A DNA stretch of 64,000 nt from Paenibacillus_G elgii_A (GCA_042219835.1 JBHJMN010000013.1:62001-126000); one strand, 5' to 3'. Counted from the first letter of the stretch, positions 45,424 through 54,589 are shown. The notes: generated from the letters alone by a model not told the origin. Numbers and translations: made by a program.

Positions 45424-47928
45424 ATGCGCGAACTTCGCAAATCAGATATTGAGCTGCTGGCGCCTGCGGGAGATTGGGATTGCCTGCGGGCTGCCGTGGC
45501 GAACGGGGCGGACGCCGTCTTTTTCGGGGTCGAAAAATTCAATGCGCGGGCCCGGGCCAACAATTTTCATACGGACGAGCTGCCGGATATTATGTCGTTC
45601 CTGCACCGCTATGGGGTGAAGGGTTTTTTGACGTTCAATATTTTAGTATTTGAAGAAGAGCTGAAGGACGCGAAATCCTTGATCGAGGCCTGTATCGATG
45701 CGGGCGTCGACGCGGTGATCGTGCAGGACCTGGGTCTGGTGAAAATGATCCGCGAGCTTTCGCCGGATTTCCCGATTCACGGTTCGACACAGATGACGAT
45801 TACGTCGCCCGAAGCCGTTGAGTTCACGAAGCCGTTCGATATCGAGCGGGTCGTGCTTGGGAGGGAGAACAACCTGAAGCAAATCAAGCAGATCGGAGAC
45901 CAGGCGAAGCTGCCGATGGAAGTGTTCGTGCACGGAGCGCTGTGCGTTTCGTATTCCGGGCAGTGTCTGACCTCGGAGATGTGGGGCGGCCGTTCGGCAA
46001 ACCGCGGCGAGTGCGCGCAGGCGTGCCGGTTGCCGTACGATCTGATGGTCGACGGAGAGCAGAAGCCGATGGGCGATGTGGCCTACCTGCTGTCGCCCAA
46101 AGATTTGGCGGCGTTGGAGCTTGTTCCGGAGCTGATCGAAGCGGGCGTTACCTCGTTCAAGATCGAAGGCCGGCTGAAGAGCCCGGAGTACGTGGCGAAT
46201 GTCGTGGCGAAGTACCGGCGCGCGATCGACCGTTACTTTGACGGCGACAATCCGAAGCCGACGAAGGAGGAGCTGCGGGAGCTGGAGCAGAGCTTTTCGC
46301 GCGGGTTTACGCACGGATTTCTACAGGGTACGAACAACAAACAGCTTGTGGAAGGCACGTATCCGAAGAGCCGCGGCGTGTATGTAGGGCGCGTGAAGCA
46401 GGTGCTGCGCGACGGCGTGCTGTGCGAGCTTGAGGCGCCGCTGAAGCGCGGGGACGGCATTTGCTTCGACGCGGGCGACCCGACGAAGAAGGAAGAAGGG
46501 GGCCGCGTCTACGATTTGCGCCGCAAAGGCGTGAAGCTGGAAGGCGAAGCGCCGGGCGGGCTGATCGAGATCGTGCCGGGACGCAGCGACGTCGATTTAA
46601 GCCGGGTGCATGTCGGCGACCGAATCTGGAAAACGAACGATCCGCACCTGGACAAGCGGCTCCGCCAGACGTTCGAGACGGACAAGCCGTACCGCGTCTT
46701 TCCGGTAAAAGTTAAGGTGACGGGAGCAGCCGGTCAGCCGCTAAAGAGCGTCTGGACCGACGTGGCGGCCGGGCATACCGTGACCGTCGAATCGGAGCTG
46801 CCGCTGGTGCCTGCCGAGAAACGGCCGATGGATGCGGCGCTGTTCGAGGAGCAGTTCGGGCGGCTCGGCGGGACAATTTTTGCGCTGGAGGCTGTCGACG
46901 TGCATTTGAGCGGCGACTTGATCGTGCCGATGCGCGAGCTGAATCAAATGCGCCGTCAGGCGGCGGAGCTGCTGCTTGCGGAGCGCGAGCGCCCGCGCGC
47001 TTACATCAAGCGGCGCGCGGACGTCTACGGCGACGCCCCTGCGGCGCCCGCAACCGCCTCAAAGGCGCGGCCGTCGCTGACCGCGCTGTGCCGGAACCTT
47101 GAGCAGGTGCAGGAAGCCTGTAAGCTGAACGTGGACCTCGTCTATGCCGATTTCGAGTTCATCAAGCAGTTTCCGGCCGCCGTGGAAGCTGCCCGCGCCG
47201 CAGGGAAGCGCATTTCGCTGGCGACGCCGCGCATTCACATGCCCGGCGAAACGGGTTATTTCAAAAACATTTTAAACCTTGGCCCCGATGCTGTGCTTGT
47301 GCGCAATACGGGCGCTGTTTATTGGTTCATGCGATACTTTGCGGAGCATCCGGAAGAAGCTCGCCCCGAGCTGATCGGCGATTTCTCGCTGAATATCGCC
47401 AACCACAAGGCGGCGGCGCTGTTTTTGGAAGCGGGGCTCCGGCGCGTGACGCCGTCCTACGACCTGAACATTCAGCAAATGGTCGATTTGCTGCGCCGGA
47501 CCGATACGTCGAAGCTGGAGATCGTCATCCACCAGCATCTGCCGATGTTCCACACCGAGCACTGCGTCTACTGTACATTCATGAGTCCGGGTACGGACTA
47601 CACGAACTGCGGCCGCCCGTGCGAGGAGCAGCGGGCGTCTCTGCGCGACCGCGTCGGCTTCTCGCATCCGGTGCGGGTCGACGAAGGCTGCCGCAACACG
47701 GTGTACAACGCTATCGATCAATCAGGGGCGGAGTATCTTTCCAACTTTATGGAGCTTGGCGTATCTTCGTACCGCGTCGAATTTCTGGAGGAAACGGCGG
47801 AGAAGGTGCGCGAGGTGCTTGGCCTCTACGACCGCGCTTTGCGCGGGGAGATCGGCGGCACGCAGGTGTGGAAAACGCTGAAAGCGACGAATCAGCTTGG
47901 CGTTACCCGCGGTCAGCTCGTAAAGTAA
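45424..47928 (+). CDS. U32 family protein, RlhA/YdcP-type (23S rRNA hydroxylation) with DUF3656
   Basis: An 834-residue member of the U32 'peptidase' group. The N-terminal U32 barrel (about 1-330) has LLAPAGDWDCLRAAV, HGSTQMTITS and the cysteine block around residue 174 (CVSYSGQC to CAQACRLPYD). A DUF3656 region (about 385-510) follows. A C-terminal second U32-like region (about 540-820) ends with CVYCTFMSPGTDYTNCGRPC. These cysteines probably hold an iron-sulfur cluster. The closest characterised type is E. coli RlhA, which with prephenate makes 5-hydroxycytidine in 23S rRNA. Relatives (TrhP) hydroxylate tRNA. RlhA-type is favoured by the DUF3656 domain. Confidence 0.85.
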   Translation: MRELRKSDIELLAPAGDWDCLRAAVANGADAVFFGVEKFNARARANNFHTDELPDIMSFLHRYGVKGFLTFNILVFEEELKDAKSLIEACIDAGVDAVIVQDLGLVKMIRELSPDFPIHGSTQMTITSPEAVEFTKPFDIERVVLGRENNLKQIKQIGDQAKLPMEVFVHGALCVSYSGQCLTSEMWGGRSANRGECAQACRLPYDLMVDGEQKPMGDVAYLLSPKDLAALELVPELIEAGVTSFKIEGRLKSPEYVANVVAKYRRAIDRYFDGDNPKPTKEELRELEQSFSRGFTHGFLQGTNNKQLVEGTYPKSRGVYVGRVKQVLRDGVLCELEAPLKRGDGICFDAGDPTKKEEGGRVYDLRRKGVKLEGEAPGGLIEIVPGRSDVDLSRVHVGDRIWKTNDPHLDKRLRQTFETDKPYRVFPVKVKVTGAAGQPLKSVWTDVAAGHTVTVESELPLVPAEKRPMDAALFEEQFGRLGGTIFALEAVDVHLSGDLIVPMRELNQMRRQAAELLLAERERPRAYIKRRADVYGDAPAAPATASKARPSLTALCRNLEQVQEACKLNVDLVYADFEFIKQFPAAVEAARAAGKRISLATPRIHMPGETGYFKNILNLGPDAVLVRNTGAVYWFMRYFAEHPEEARPELIGDFSLNIANHKAAALFLEAGLRRVTPSYDLNIQQMVDLLRRTDTSKLEIVIHQHLPMFHTEHCVYCTFMSPGTDYTNCGRPCEEQRASLRDRVGFSHPVRVDEGCRNTVYNAIDQSGAEYLSNFMELGVSSYRVEFLEETAEKVREVLGLYDRALRGEIGGTQVWKTLKATNQLGVTRGQLVK

Positions 47929-47964
47929 GTTTTTCGTTTATGGATCTATCATCGAAATAAATAT

Positions 47965-48021
47965 GCCTCGTCGCGTGATCTCGGGAACTCGGTCGTCTTG
48001 GGATCACGGCGAGGCTTTTTT
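47965..48021 (+). terminator. Terminator after the U32 gene
   Basis: GCCTCG and CGTGATC pair with GATCACG and CGAGGC (near-perfect stem with small bulges), followed by T residues at 48016-48021. Confidence 0.85.
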
Positions 48022-48214
48022 GTTTGATGGATGGGTGGATGCAGAGGGTTGTTCACAATTCGGACACAAATTTTTAATCCAATTTTCAGCTTCGGTTAAG
48101 CTCCTATTATTGTTTGGTTTGTATATTGTTGTTGGTCTGTAAGCAGGTTAAGCGGCACGCAAGATGGAAATGGATGTTAGTAAGGAAACCATTTGTCAGA
48201 TGGGAGGGTATGAC

Positions 48215-49270
48215 GTGCTTGAGGTGAAACAAGTTAGTAAATTATACGAGAACCAAAGAGGGGTCCGGCACATCGATTTCTCGATGAACCGCGGAGAAAT
48301 CGTCGGTTTCCTCGGACCGAACGGCGCCGGGAAAACGACGACGATGCGGATGATCACGGGCTACTTGAACCCGACGCACGGCACGATCGCGATTGACGGA
48401 ATGTCCATGGCGGACCATCCGAAGAAGGCGCGGCAGAAGATCGGGTATTTGCCCGAAACGCCGCCGCTGTACCCCGAAATGAGCGTTAGGGCGTACTTGC
48501 AGTTTATCGCGGATCTGCGCGGCATTCCGGTGAGGGAGCAGAAGCAGCGCATCGGAGGAGTGATCGAGCGGCTTGGTCTGGAGGGGCGCGAGCGGCAAAT
48601 TATCCGCAGCCTGTCCAAAGGCTACAAGCAGCGGATCGGTCTCGCCCAGGCGATTCTGCACAACCCGGATCTGCTCGTGCTTGACGAGCCGACGTCCGGC
48701 CTCGACCCGAAGCAGATTATCGAGATTCGCCAGCTCATTCGCGAGCTGGGCGAGAATCATACCGTGCTGCTCAGCACGCACATTTTGCCGGAGATCAACA
48801 CGCTGTGCAACCGGGTGCTGATCATCAACCAAGGCAGCATCGTGCTGGACGGCCAGCCCGATCAGCTTGCGAATACGATGGGCGAGACGTTTGAGGTCTC
48901 GCTTGAAGTCAAGGGCCCGCGCGAAGCGGTGCTGGCTGGGCTGCGGGGCACCCCCGGTGTCGGCAGTGTTCGGGAGCTTACGGGCGAACCGACCACATCG
49001 GCCGACACCGAAGCAGCGGCGTCAGACACAGCCGTTACCGCCGAAGACGAAACGGTCAAAGTCGTTGTCGCCTCGGTGGACAAGACGGACATTCGTGAAA
49101 CGTTGTTTTACCGGATGGCCGATAAACGCTATCCGATTGTGTCGATGAAGAAGGAGAGCCTCAGTCTGGAGGACATCTTCCTGAAGCTGACGACGAACGA
49201 GTCGCTGGATTCGGCGGCCGCGGACGGCGGCCAGACACCGGAAGCAGAGGAGGCGGTTCCTCATGCGTAG
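48215..49270 (+). CDS. ABC transporter ATPase, GldA-like
   Basis: The start is set at GTG 48215 (LEVKQVSKLYENQRG), six bases after TGGGAGGGT; the frame extends 17 codons upstream to an ATG without support. 351 residues: Walker A GPNGAGKTTT, signature LSKGYKQRIGLAQ, Walker B LLVLDEPTSGLD and switch histidine STHILPE. The last 100 residues are a variable domain with an Ala/Thr/Glu-rich linker. It overlaps the permease gene by 8 bp and belongs to a GldA-permease-GldG-DUF4340 module. In Bacteroidetes GldA/F/G are linked to gliding; in Firmicutes the substrate is unknown. Confidence 0.9.
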   Translation: MLEVKQVSKLYENQRGVRHIDFSMNRGEIVGFLGPNGAGKTTTMRMITGYLNPTHGTIAIDGMSMADHPKKARQKIGYLPETPPLYPEMSVRAYLQFIADLRGIPVREQKQRIGGVIERLGLEGRERQIIRSLSKGYKQRIGLAQAILHNPDLLVLDEPTSGLDPKQIIEIRQLIRELGENHTVLLSTHILPEINTLCNRVLIINQGSIVLDGQPDQLANTMGETFEVSLEVKGPREAVLAGLRGTPGVGSVRELTGEPTTSADTEAAASDTAVTAEDETVKVVVASVDKTDIRETLFYRMADKRYPIVSMKKESLSLEDIFLKLTTNESLDSAAADGGQTPEAEEAVPHA

Positions 49271-49976
49271 AACATTGGCTATAGCTAAGAAAGAGCTGCA
49301 GATGTATTTTTACTCGCCGATCGCTTATGCGGCGTTTGCATTCTTTTTCGTCATTGCCGGGTACTTCTTCAGCGTGAACTTTTTGTACCCGCCTTATATT
49401 GTCGACGTCCGGCCGATTTTCGGCACCGTTTCGTTCATTTTCCTGTTCATCATTCCGCTGCTTACGATGCGTCTCGTATCCGACGAGCTGCGGATGGGCA
49501 CGGACGAGCTGCTGTTAACATCGCCAGCAAGCATTTCGGAGATCGTGATCGGAAAATATTTGGCGGCGCTCGTCGTCCAGCTGCTGCTGGTCGTCGGCAG
49601 TCTGATCTATCCTCTGATTCTGAGCGCTTACGGCACCTTGGACCAGCCTGTGCTGTGGATGTCTTATCTCGCGATGTTCCTGCTTGGAGCGGCGATGATG
49701 TCCGTCGGCCTGTTCGCTTCTTCGCTGTCCGCCCACCAGATGGTTTCGGGGATCGCGGGCTTTGCGCTTCTATTTGTGTTCTGGACGATCGAATGGCTTG
49801 GCGATACCATCGGCGGCAAAGTCAAGGACTACCTCGGCACCTTCTCGATCGTCGGCCGGACCGTGGATTTTCAGAAAGGCGTGCTTGATTTTGCCGATGT
49901 CCTATTCTATGTGACGTTCATTGCGGTGTTCGTCGTGCTCAGCATTCAAGTGCTTGAAAGAAAACGGTGGAGATAA
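49263..49976 (+). CDS. ABC-2 type permease, GldF-like
   Basis: A 237-residue permease with six hydrophobic helices (for example YAAFAFFFVIAGYFFSVNF, FIFLFIIPLLTMRLV, MVSGIAGFALLFVFWTIEW). LRMGTDELLLTSPASISEIVIGKYL is typical of the ABC-2/GldF group, where a short cytoplasmic helix precedes the third membrane segment. The start overlaps the ATPase gene, showing translational coupling. Confidence 0.9.
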   Translation: MRRTLAIAKKELQMYFYSPIAYAAFAFFFVIAGYFFSVNFLYPPYIVDVRPIFGTVSFIFLFIIPLLTMRLVSDELRMGTDELLLTSPASISEIVIGKYLAALVVQLLLVVGSLIYPLILSAYGTLDQPVLWMSYLAMFLLGAAMMSVGLFASSLSAHQMVSGIAGFALLFVFWTIEWLGDTIGGKVKDYLGTFSIVGRTVDFQKGVLDFADVLFYVTFIAVFVVLSIQVLERKRWR

Positions 49977-49989
49977 GCGCAAGTCCGAG

Positions 49990-50009
49990 CTTCCGCGCAC
50001 CTGCGGAAG
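49990..50009 (+). repeat. Small hairpin between permease and GldG-like genes
   Basis: CTTCCGC (49990-49996) pairs perfectly with GCGGAAG (50003-50009) across six bases, within the 61-bp spacer of the operon. No T tract. It may modulate stability or translation between the two genes. Confidence 0.5.
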
Positions 50010-50037
50010 AAGTCCAAGCAGAAGGGGGAAAGGCAAA

Positions 50038-51429
50038 GTGAACAAGTGGATTCGCGGCACGAACGCGACCGTGCTGTCGCTGGCGGTCATCGGCATTTTC
50101 ATCGTGCTGACCATTTTTCTGAATTCGGTTAAGGGCCTTCAGGTCGACCTTACGCAAAATAAAAAATTTACGCTGTCCGATCAGACGACCCAGACGCTTC
50201 AGGCGCTGGATAAAGACGTGCACATCATATCGCTGACAAGCGATCAAACCGATCCGTACATCAAGCGGCAAGTCGTCGATCTGGTTCAGGAGTACAAGAA
50301 GCGGAATGGCAAGATTACGTTTGACGAATACGATATGATCAAACAACCGGCGATCGCCAAGCAGTACGAGGTGGACCCGTCGGGGACACTCGTGGTGGAA
50401 AGCGGCACCCAGAAGAAAACGATCTATTATTACGATATGTTTCTGCCCGGGCAGCAGCCGGGCCAGTACAGTTTCAGCGGCGAGGAAAAGCTAACGCAGG
50501 CGCTGGTCAATCTGAACAACAAGGAGAAGAGCAAGGTCTACTTCCTTTCCGGGCATAACGAAATTCCACTCAGCCGAATGAACCTGTGGCGGAGCGGTCT
50601 TGAAGGCGAGAACTATGAAGTGAAGGACCTTAACCTGCTGCGAGAGGGCAAAATCCCGGATGACGCCAGCATGCTGTTCATCATCGGACCGGAAAACGAT
50701 GTCAGTGACAAGGAAGCTGAGCTGATCAAGACGTATTTGAACGGCAAGGGTAAGCTGTATCTGGCGCTGGGCTTCAATAAAGATATGGCAACGAATTGGA
50801 AAAATATTGACGGGATCATGGCGGCTTACGGCATTAAAGACCAGCATGCCGTCGCGATTGAACCGAAGCAGAGCATGCTGTACGATCCGCTCACGATCAT
50901 TCCGGAATACGGCAGCCATACCATTACGAGCAAGCTGCAGCAGTACAATCTGCTGACGATGATGACCTTGGCCGTCTCGCTGAACGCGGATCAGCCTGTA
51001 GCGGACTTTCCGGTAACGTCGATTCTTAAGACGACGAATCAAGCCTACGGCGAGACCGATCTGAAAACGCTCGCCAACAGCAGCCGCAGCACCATGGAAG
51101 CAAATGACGTGAAGGGCCCGCTCAACCTCGGTTACGTCGTCGAGGATAAGGGCAAGAAGCCGAAGGCCGTCGTGCTCGGCGGTTCGACGTTGTTCGACGA
51201 CCGCGTCATTGCGCAGCAGGGCAACCGCGACTTTGCGCTGAATACGGTCGGTTGGCTGCAGGAGCAGCAAAATCAAGTCACGATTCGTCCGCGCGAAGGC
51301 GACGCCATCCAGACGGCGATGCTGACCGCAGGGCAGGGGAATATGATTTTCTACGGCACGGTGCTGGTCTTCCCATTCCTCTTCCTGATCGCGGGCGGCG
51401 TGATTTGGTGGAGGAGGAGAAAAGGATGA
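50038..51429 (+). CDS. GldG-like extracytoplasmic ABC auxiliary protein
   Basis: The start is at GTG 50038 with AAGGGGG upstream; the open frame before it is not homologous. 463 residues: an N-terminal membrane helix (about 13-35), a long extracytoplasmic region and a C-terminal membrane helix just before a basic tail (IFYGTVLVFPFLFLIAGGVIWWRRRKG). This is the GldG/ABC_transp_aux layout. TLSDQTTQTLQALDKDVHI is the characteristic block after the first helix. The stop overlaps the next start (ATGA). Confidence 0.88.
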   Translation: MNKWIRGTNATVLSLAVIGIFIVLTIFLNSVKGLQVDLTQNKKFTLSDQTTQTLQALDKDVHIISLTSDQTDPYIKRQVVDLVQEYKKRNGKITFDEYDMIKQPAIAKQYEVDPSGTLVVESGTQKKTIYYYDMFLPGQQPGQYSFSGEEKLTQALVNLNNKEKSKVYFLSGHNEIPLSRMNLWRSGLEGENYEVKDLNLLREGKIPDDASMLFIIGPENDVSDKEAELIKTYLNGKGKLYLALGFNKDMATNWKNIDGIMAAYGIKDQHAVAIEPKQSMLYDPLTIIPEYGSHTITSKLQQYNLLTMMTLAVSLNADQPVADFPVTSILKTTNQAYGETDLKTLANSSRSTMEANDVKGPLNLGYVVEDKGKKPKAVVLGGSTLFDDRVIAQQGNRDFALNTVGWLQEQQNQVTIRPREGDAIQTAMLTAGQGNMIFYGTVLVFPFLFLIAGGVIWWRRRKG

Positions 51430-52415
51430 AGCGGTTAATTCCGACGCTCGTTCTGGTACTTATCTGCATCGGAGGCTTCTGGTACGCATCGAGTCAGGAC
51501 TTCTTCAAAGAGAAGAAGCCGGAAGCGCCGGCGCTTGTCACGGTGAAAAAGGAAGATGTGGCGAGCTACACGATCAAAAACGGCGATACCGTCATCGAAA
51601 TGCGGCAGAAGGACGGCAAATGGGCGATGACCAAGCCGTCCCCGCTTCCGCTGAACGACTATGCCCCCGGAGCTTGGGTCGATTCGTTCAACGGGGCCAA
51701 GAAAGAAAAAACCGTCGATGCCAATCCGACCGACCTGGCTCAATTCGGGCTCGACAAGCCGAAGCGGGAGTTTACGGTGAATCTCTCAGGCGGCACGGCG
51801 AATACGCTGTCCGTAGGCGACAAGACCGCCGTTCAAGGATTTTATTATGCGAAGTTTAATTCTTCGCCGGAAGTGTTTCAGCTTAGCGAATCTACGGTGA
51901 ATGCGCTGGCGAAGCAGCAGACCGATTTTATGGAAAAGAGTCCGGTTAAGCTGAACTACGAGCAAGTCCGATCGCTGACGTTCGATTGGAAAGGCCAGGC
52001 CTGGACGATCGCCAAAACCGAGCTGGACAAGAAGTCGTACGAGGCGGTATGGAAGCTCGGCGACAAGGAATTCAAGGGCGCGGATGCAAGCCAGTTTTTG
52101 GACAAAATGGCGTTCCTGACTTCGGAGCAGCCGGCTAAGCGGACCGCTGAGATCAAGGGGCTGGATAAGCCGCAGCTGCGCATGGAGATTAAGGAAGCCG
52201 ATGCGTCCGCCGGAGGCAAGGAAGGTTCCTCCGTTTACGTCGGAGCCGTCGAGGGCGATAACGTCTGGATCGCGAAGCAGGGCGGAGAATGGGCCTTCGC
52301 CGTTCCTTCCGCGAGCATTCAGGAGCTGGCCGATTTGAGCAAGAAGGAGCCAGCCAAGCCGGAGACTCCCCAAGGAGAGGCGCCGAAGCAAGAAGCGCCG
52401 AAGGAGCAGAAATAA
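51426..52415 (+). CDS. DUF4340 membrane-anchored protein of the Gld-type ABC module
   Basis: A 329-residue protein with an N-terminal membrane anchor (LIPTLVLVLICIGGFWYAS) and beta-rich extracytoplasmic repeats typical of DUF4340 (IEMRQKDGKWAMTKP, LAQFGLDKPKREFTVNL, WKLGDKEFKGADASQ). It ends with a charged Pro/Glu/Lys tail. DUF4340 proteins commonly accompany GldG-like genes and are thought to act with them outside the cell. The ATG at 51426 shares four bases with the GldG-like stop codon. Confidence 0.85.
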   Translation: MKRLIPTLVLVLICIGGFWYASSQDFFKEKKPEAPALVTVKKEDVASYTIKNGDTVIEMRQKDGKWAMTKPSPLPLNDYAPGAWVDSFNGAKKEKTVDANPTDLAQFGLDKPKREFTVNLSGGTANTLSVGDKTAVQGFYYAKFNSSPEVFQLSESTVNALAKQQTDFMEKSPVKLNYEQVRSLTFDWKGQAWTIAKTELDKKSYEAVWKLGDKEFKGADASQFLDKMAFLTSEQPAKRTAEIKGLDKPQLRMEIKEADASAGGKEGSSVYVGAVEGDNVWIAKQGGEWAFAVPSASIQELADLSKKEPAKPETPQGEAPKQEAPKEQK

Positions 52416-52421
52416 AGCAAT

Positions 52422-52466
52422 AGGACGTCTGTCGGGACTCGCAGTCCCGGTATGGCGTCCTTTTTG
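52422..52466 (+). terminator. Terminator after the ABC module
   Basis: AGGACG (52422-52427) pairs with CGTCCT (52456-52461), with GGGACT/AGTCCC pairing at the tip, followed by five T residues and TTTT after one G. Confidence 0.85.
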
Positions 52467-52560
52467 TTTTAGCAGATGACTGAAAAATAAATTGGACTGT
52501 CATACATATTTTCCCACCGTTTGGGAAATCTAAGGCCAACAAGGAAGGAGGAGGATTGGG

Positions 52561-52785
52561 ATGATTACAGGTCAACAGCAAGGAACGGTCAGCACGAAGG
52601 AGCTTTCCTATATTACGGACTGCCTCAAAAACGAGGAACTGCTCGCCAAAATTGCAGCTCAAGGCGTAGCCGAAAGCCAGAATCCGCAGCTGAAGCAGAA
52701 GCTGTCGCAAATCGCGCAGGACCGTCTGCAAAATACGGACCAACTGCTCCGTACGCTGCAGCAGCAATCGCAAACCACCCGCTAG
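52561..52785 (+). CDS. Small helical protein, probably spore-coat associated
   Basis: A 74-residue helical, Gln-rich protein (LKNEELLAKIAAQGVAESQ, LKQKLSQIAQDRLQNTDQLL) without a signal. Heptad-like Leu spacing suggests a helical bundle or coiled coil. The ribosome site AAGGAGGAGG is strong. It lies 26 bp before the CotF-like gene, and both look like parts of one coat operon. A CATACATA element near 52500 resembles a sigma-E -10, but no matching -35 is clear. Confidence 0.65.
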   Translation: MITGQQQGTVSTKELSYITDCLKNEELLAKIAAQGVAESQNPQLKQKLSQIAQDRLQNTDQLLRTLQQQSQTTR

Positions 52786-52811
52786 GGCAACCATAAGGAG
52801 GTGCGGTAAAC

Positions 52812-53855
52812 ATGTATCAGCAAAACTTCTCCGGTCTCCAGCCGGCACAGACCCAGCCGCTTCACTTTCACTTGAACGAGCAGGATGTCGCGAACCTCGT
52901 CTTGTCCGAGCTTAAGCGCACAGCCCGCGAGTATACGACCGCCGCATTGGAGGCAACGCATCCCGCGGTTCGCCAAACCTTTGTATCGCTGACGCAAAAG
53001 ACGCTGCAGGATCAGGCCGAGCTGTACAGCGTGTTGTCTCAATCGGGTGGATACGGCTCTATCAGTATGGCTTCCCAGCAAGAAGTGCAGCAGGAGCTCC
53101 AGCAGCAGCTTCGCAAGACCGAGCAGCTCCATTCGGTCGTTCACCAGGCGGTGCAGGCCTCTTATGCAGGCGGAAACCTGTATGCACAAAGCGCCGCCCA
53201 TCAGCAGCCGCACGCTTACCTGCAAGCCCAGCCGGTCTACCAAGCGCCGGTGCATCAGACGGGCTATCCGTCCGGCAGCGCGACTGCGACTTCCTCGACC
53301 GCTTCGCCTTACGGCGGCAGCAGCTTTACTGCGATTCCGAGCGGCACTTACGGCCAGACGACCGGCTCCGGCCTCAGTCATACGATGACCGGTTCGAGCT
53401 CTTACGGTTCAAGCATCGGCACAACGGCCGGTTCGGGTTTAACCGGCACGGGGGCGGGTCAAACGAGCGGAGCAAGCGCCTATAATCCGGGCCTCAGTCA
53501 AGTGGGCGGTTCCAGCTTCGGGAGCTCGCTTTCCTCCTCTGCCGGGGCGCACAACAACGAATATGGCGTGAAATCCTCCGTCACCGGGACAGACAACCAA
53601 GACTATTTCTCGGCCAGGTCAGTCCAAGATTACAACAATAACAAATACAGCAGCGGGCATGAGACTTACGCCGAGACCACGTCCTCGCACAATACAAGCT
53701 ATGCCCCGTCGTCTTCCGTCCGCTCTGCCGGCAGCGTCTCCTCGGGAGCCGAAGCGTCAACGTCGGGCCAAGCTTCCGAATCCGGCTCGTACCGCAGTAA
53801 AACGCAGTCGCCTTCCCAGCATGGCACGACCCATAGCAGCAAATATATGATGTAA
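52812..53855 (+). CDS. CotF-family spore coat protein with long low-complexity tail
   Basis: A 347-residue protein. The first 120 residues form a four-helix CotF-like domain (FHLNEQDVANLVLSELKRTAREYTTAALE, HPAVRQTFVSLTQKTL). The remaining 220 residues are low complexity and rich in Ser, Gly, Thr, Tyr and Ala (GSSSYGSSIGTTAGSG, SGAEASTSGQASESGS). Such tails are common in coat and crust proteins and may self-assemble or be cross-linked through tyrosine. A typical CotF is about 160 residues, so the tail is an extension. Ribosome site AAGGAGGTG. Confidence 0.8.
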   Translation: MYQQNFSGLQPAQTQPLHFHLNEQDVANLVLSELKRTAREYTTAALEATHPAVRQTFVSLTQKTLQDQAELYSVLSQSGGYGSISMASQQEVQQELQQQLRKTEQLHSVVHQAVQASYAGGNLYAQSAAHQQPHAYLQAQPVYQAPVHQTGYPSGSATATSSTASPYGGSSFTAIPSGTYGQTTGSGLSHTMTGSSSYGSSIGTTAGSGLTGTGAGQTSGASAYNPGLSQVGGSSFGSSLSSSAGAHNNEYGVKSSVTGTDNQDYFSARSVQDYNNNKYSSGHETYAETTSSHNTSYAPSSSVRSAGSVSSGAEASTSGQASESGSYRSKTQSPSQHGTTHSSKYMM

Positions 53856-53864
53856 GCGCGCTCT

Positions 53865-53908
53865 AGCCCGGCCCGGACTGGACCTTCCAGGTTCCGCCGG
53901 GCTTTTTT
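53865..53908 (+). terminator. Terminator after the CotF-like gene
   Basis: AGCCCGGC (53865-53872) pairs perfectly with GCCGGGCT (53896-53903), followed by TTTTT to 53908. Confidence 0.9.
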
Positions 53909-53952
53909 CTGCGCACGGTTTTATTTCCGGGAACGGCCGCCCGGGCCGCATT

Positions 53953-54327
53953 TCATGTCAGGCGCTGAACGAACTCAAGACGGTTGCCGAACGGGTCCAG
54001 GCAGTGAAAGCGAAGCATGCCTTCCAGCGGCACGTCCTCCCGGATGACGATTTCCCTTTCCGCTAACGCTTGCTTAAGCTTTCCGAGATCCTTGACCTGA
54101 AAAGCCGGATGCGCTTTTGACGCAGGAGCGAAGTCGGTCTGCACGCCGATATGCACCTCATGAGGGCCGCAGCCGAACCATACGCCGCCGCGCGCCCGAA
54201 TCGGCTCGGGCTTCGGAATTTCCCGCATTCCCAGCAGCTCTCCGTAAAAAGCCCGCACCTCTTCTTCGCATCCGGCCGGCGCGGCCAACTGAACATGGTC
54301 GATCCCTGTATATTCGTGAGCTTCCAT
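53953..54327 (-). CDS. VOC/glyoxalase-fold protein
   Basis: A 124-residue vicinal-oxygen-chelate fold protein. The ATG at 54327 is chosen; AAGGAGG lies 16-22 bases upstream, and an in-frame ATG at 54348 lies before that site. Visible features are GIDHVQLAAPAG with a metal-type histidine, FYGELLGMREIPKP, VHIGVQ and FHCLDPFGNRLEFVQ with a C-terminal glutamate. Two betaalphabetabetabeta units fit one dimer-forming subunit. Members include glyoxalase-like enzymes and antibiotic-binding proteins; the substrate cannot be told. Confidence 0.82.
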   Translation of the reverse strand: MEAHEYTGIDHVQLAAPAGCEEEVRAFYGELLGMREIPKPEPIRARGGVWFGCGPHEVHIGVQTDFAPASKAHPAFQVKDLGKLKQALAEREIVIREDVPLEGMLRFHCLDPFGNRLEFVQRLT

Positions 54328-54460
54328 AATGACTGATGCCTCCTTCATTGTTGTTTCGTCAGATAAAACTTAATTTCATTAAACGGTACGTATTTATCAT
54401 ATCCAATTTTGATTTTCGTGTAAATGGAGCCGCATCAAGCGCCGCTAACCGAGTCTTGCA

Positions 54461-54589
54461 AAAAATACGTTGAAGGTGAATGTGACGCGGGTGCGCAAAA
54501 AATTGGAGGAGCTCGGCATCACGCGCGCCATCGAGACGGTCCGCGGCCTAGGCTACCGGCTTCAATCTTCCTGGGAGGGCGAAGGATGA
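54461..54589 (+). pseudogene. Remnant of a BceR-type response regulator (C-terminus only)
   Basis: In the frame ending at TGA 54587-54589 the sequence reads KNTLKVNVTRVRKKLE, then IETVRGLGYRLQ. This is the end of the OmpR-type winged-helix domain of a BceR-like regulator. About 40 codons remain of an expected 230. There is no start codon or ribosome site, and the receiver domain is absent. The next fragment begins at an ATGA overlap, as in intact BceRS pairs. Confidence 0.8.

Noticed and set aside
52490..52510. Sigma-E or sigma-K promoter before the coat genes
   Set aside because: CATACATA is close to the sigma-E -10 consensus, but no convincing -35 was found at the right spacing, so it is only mentioned in the gene entry.
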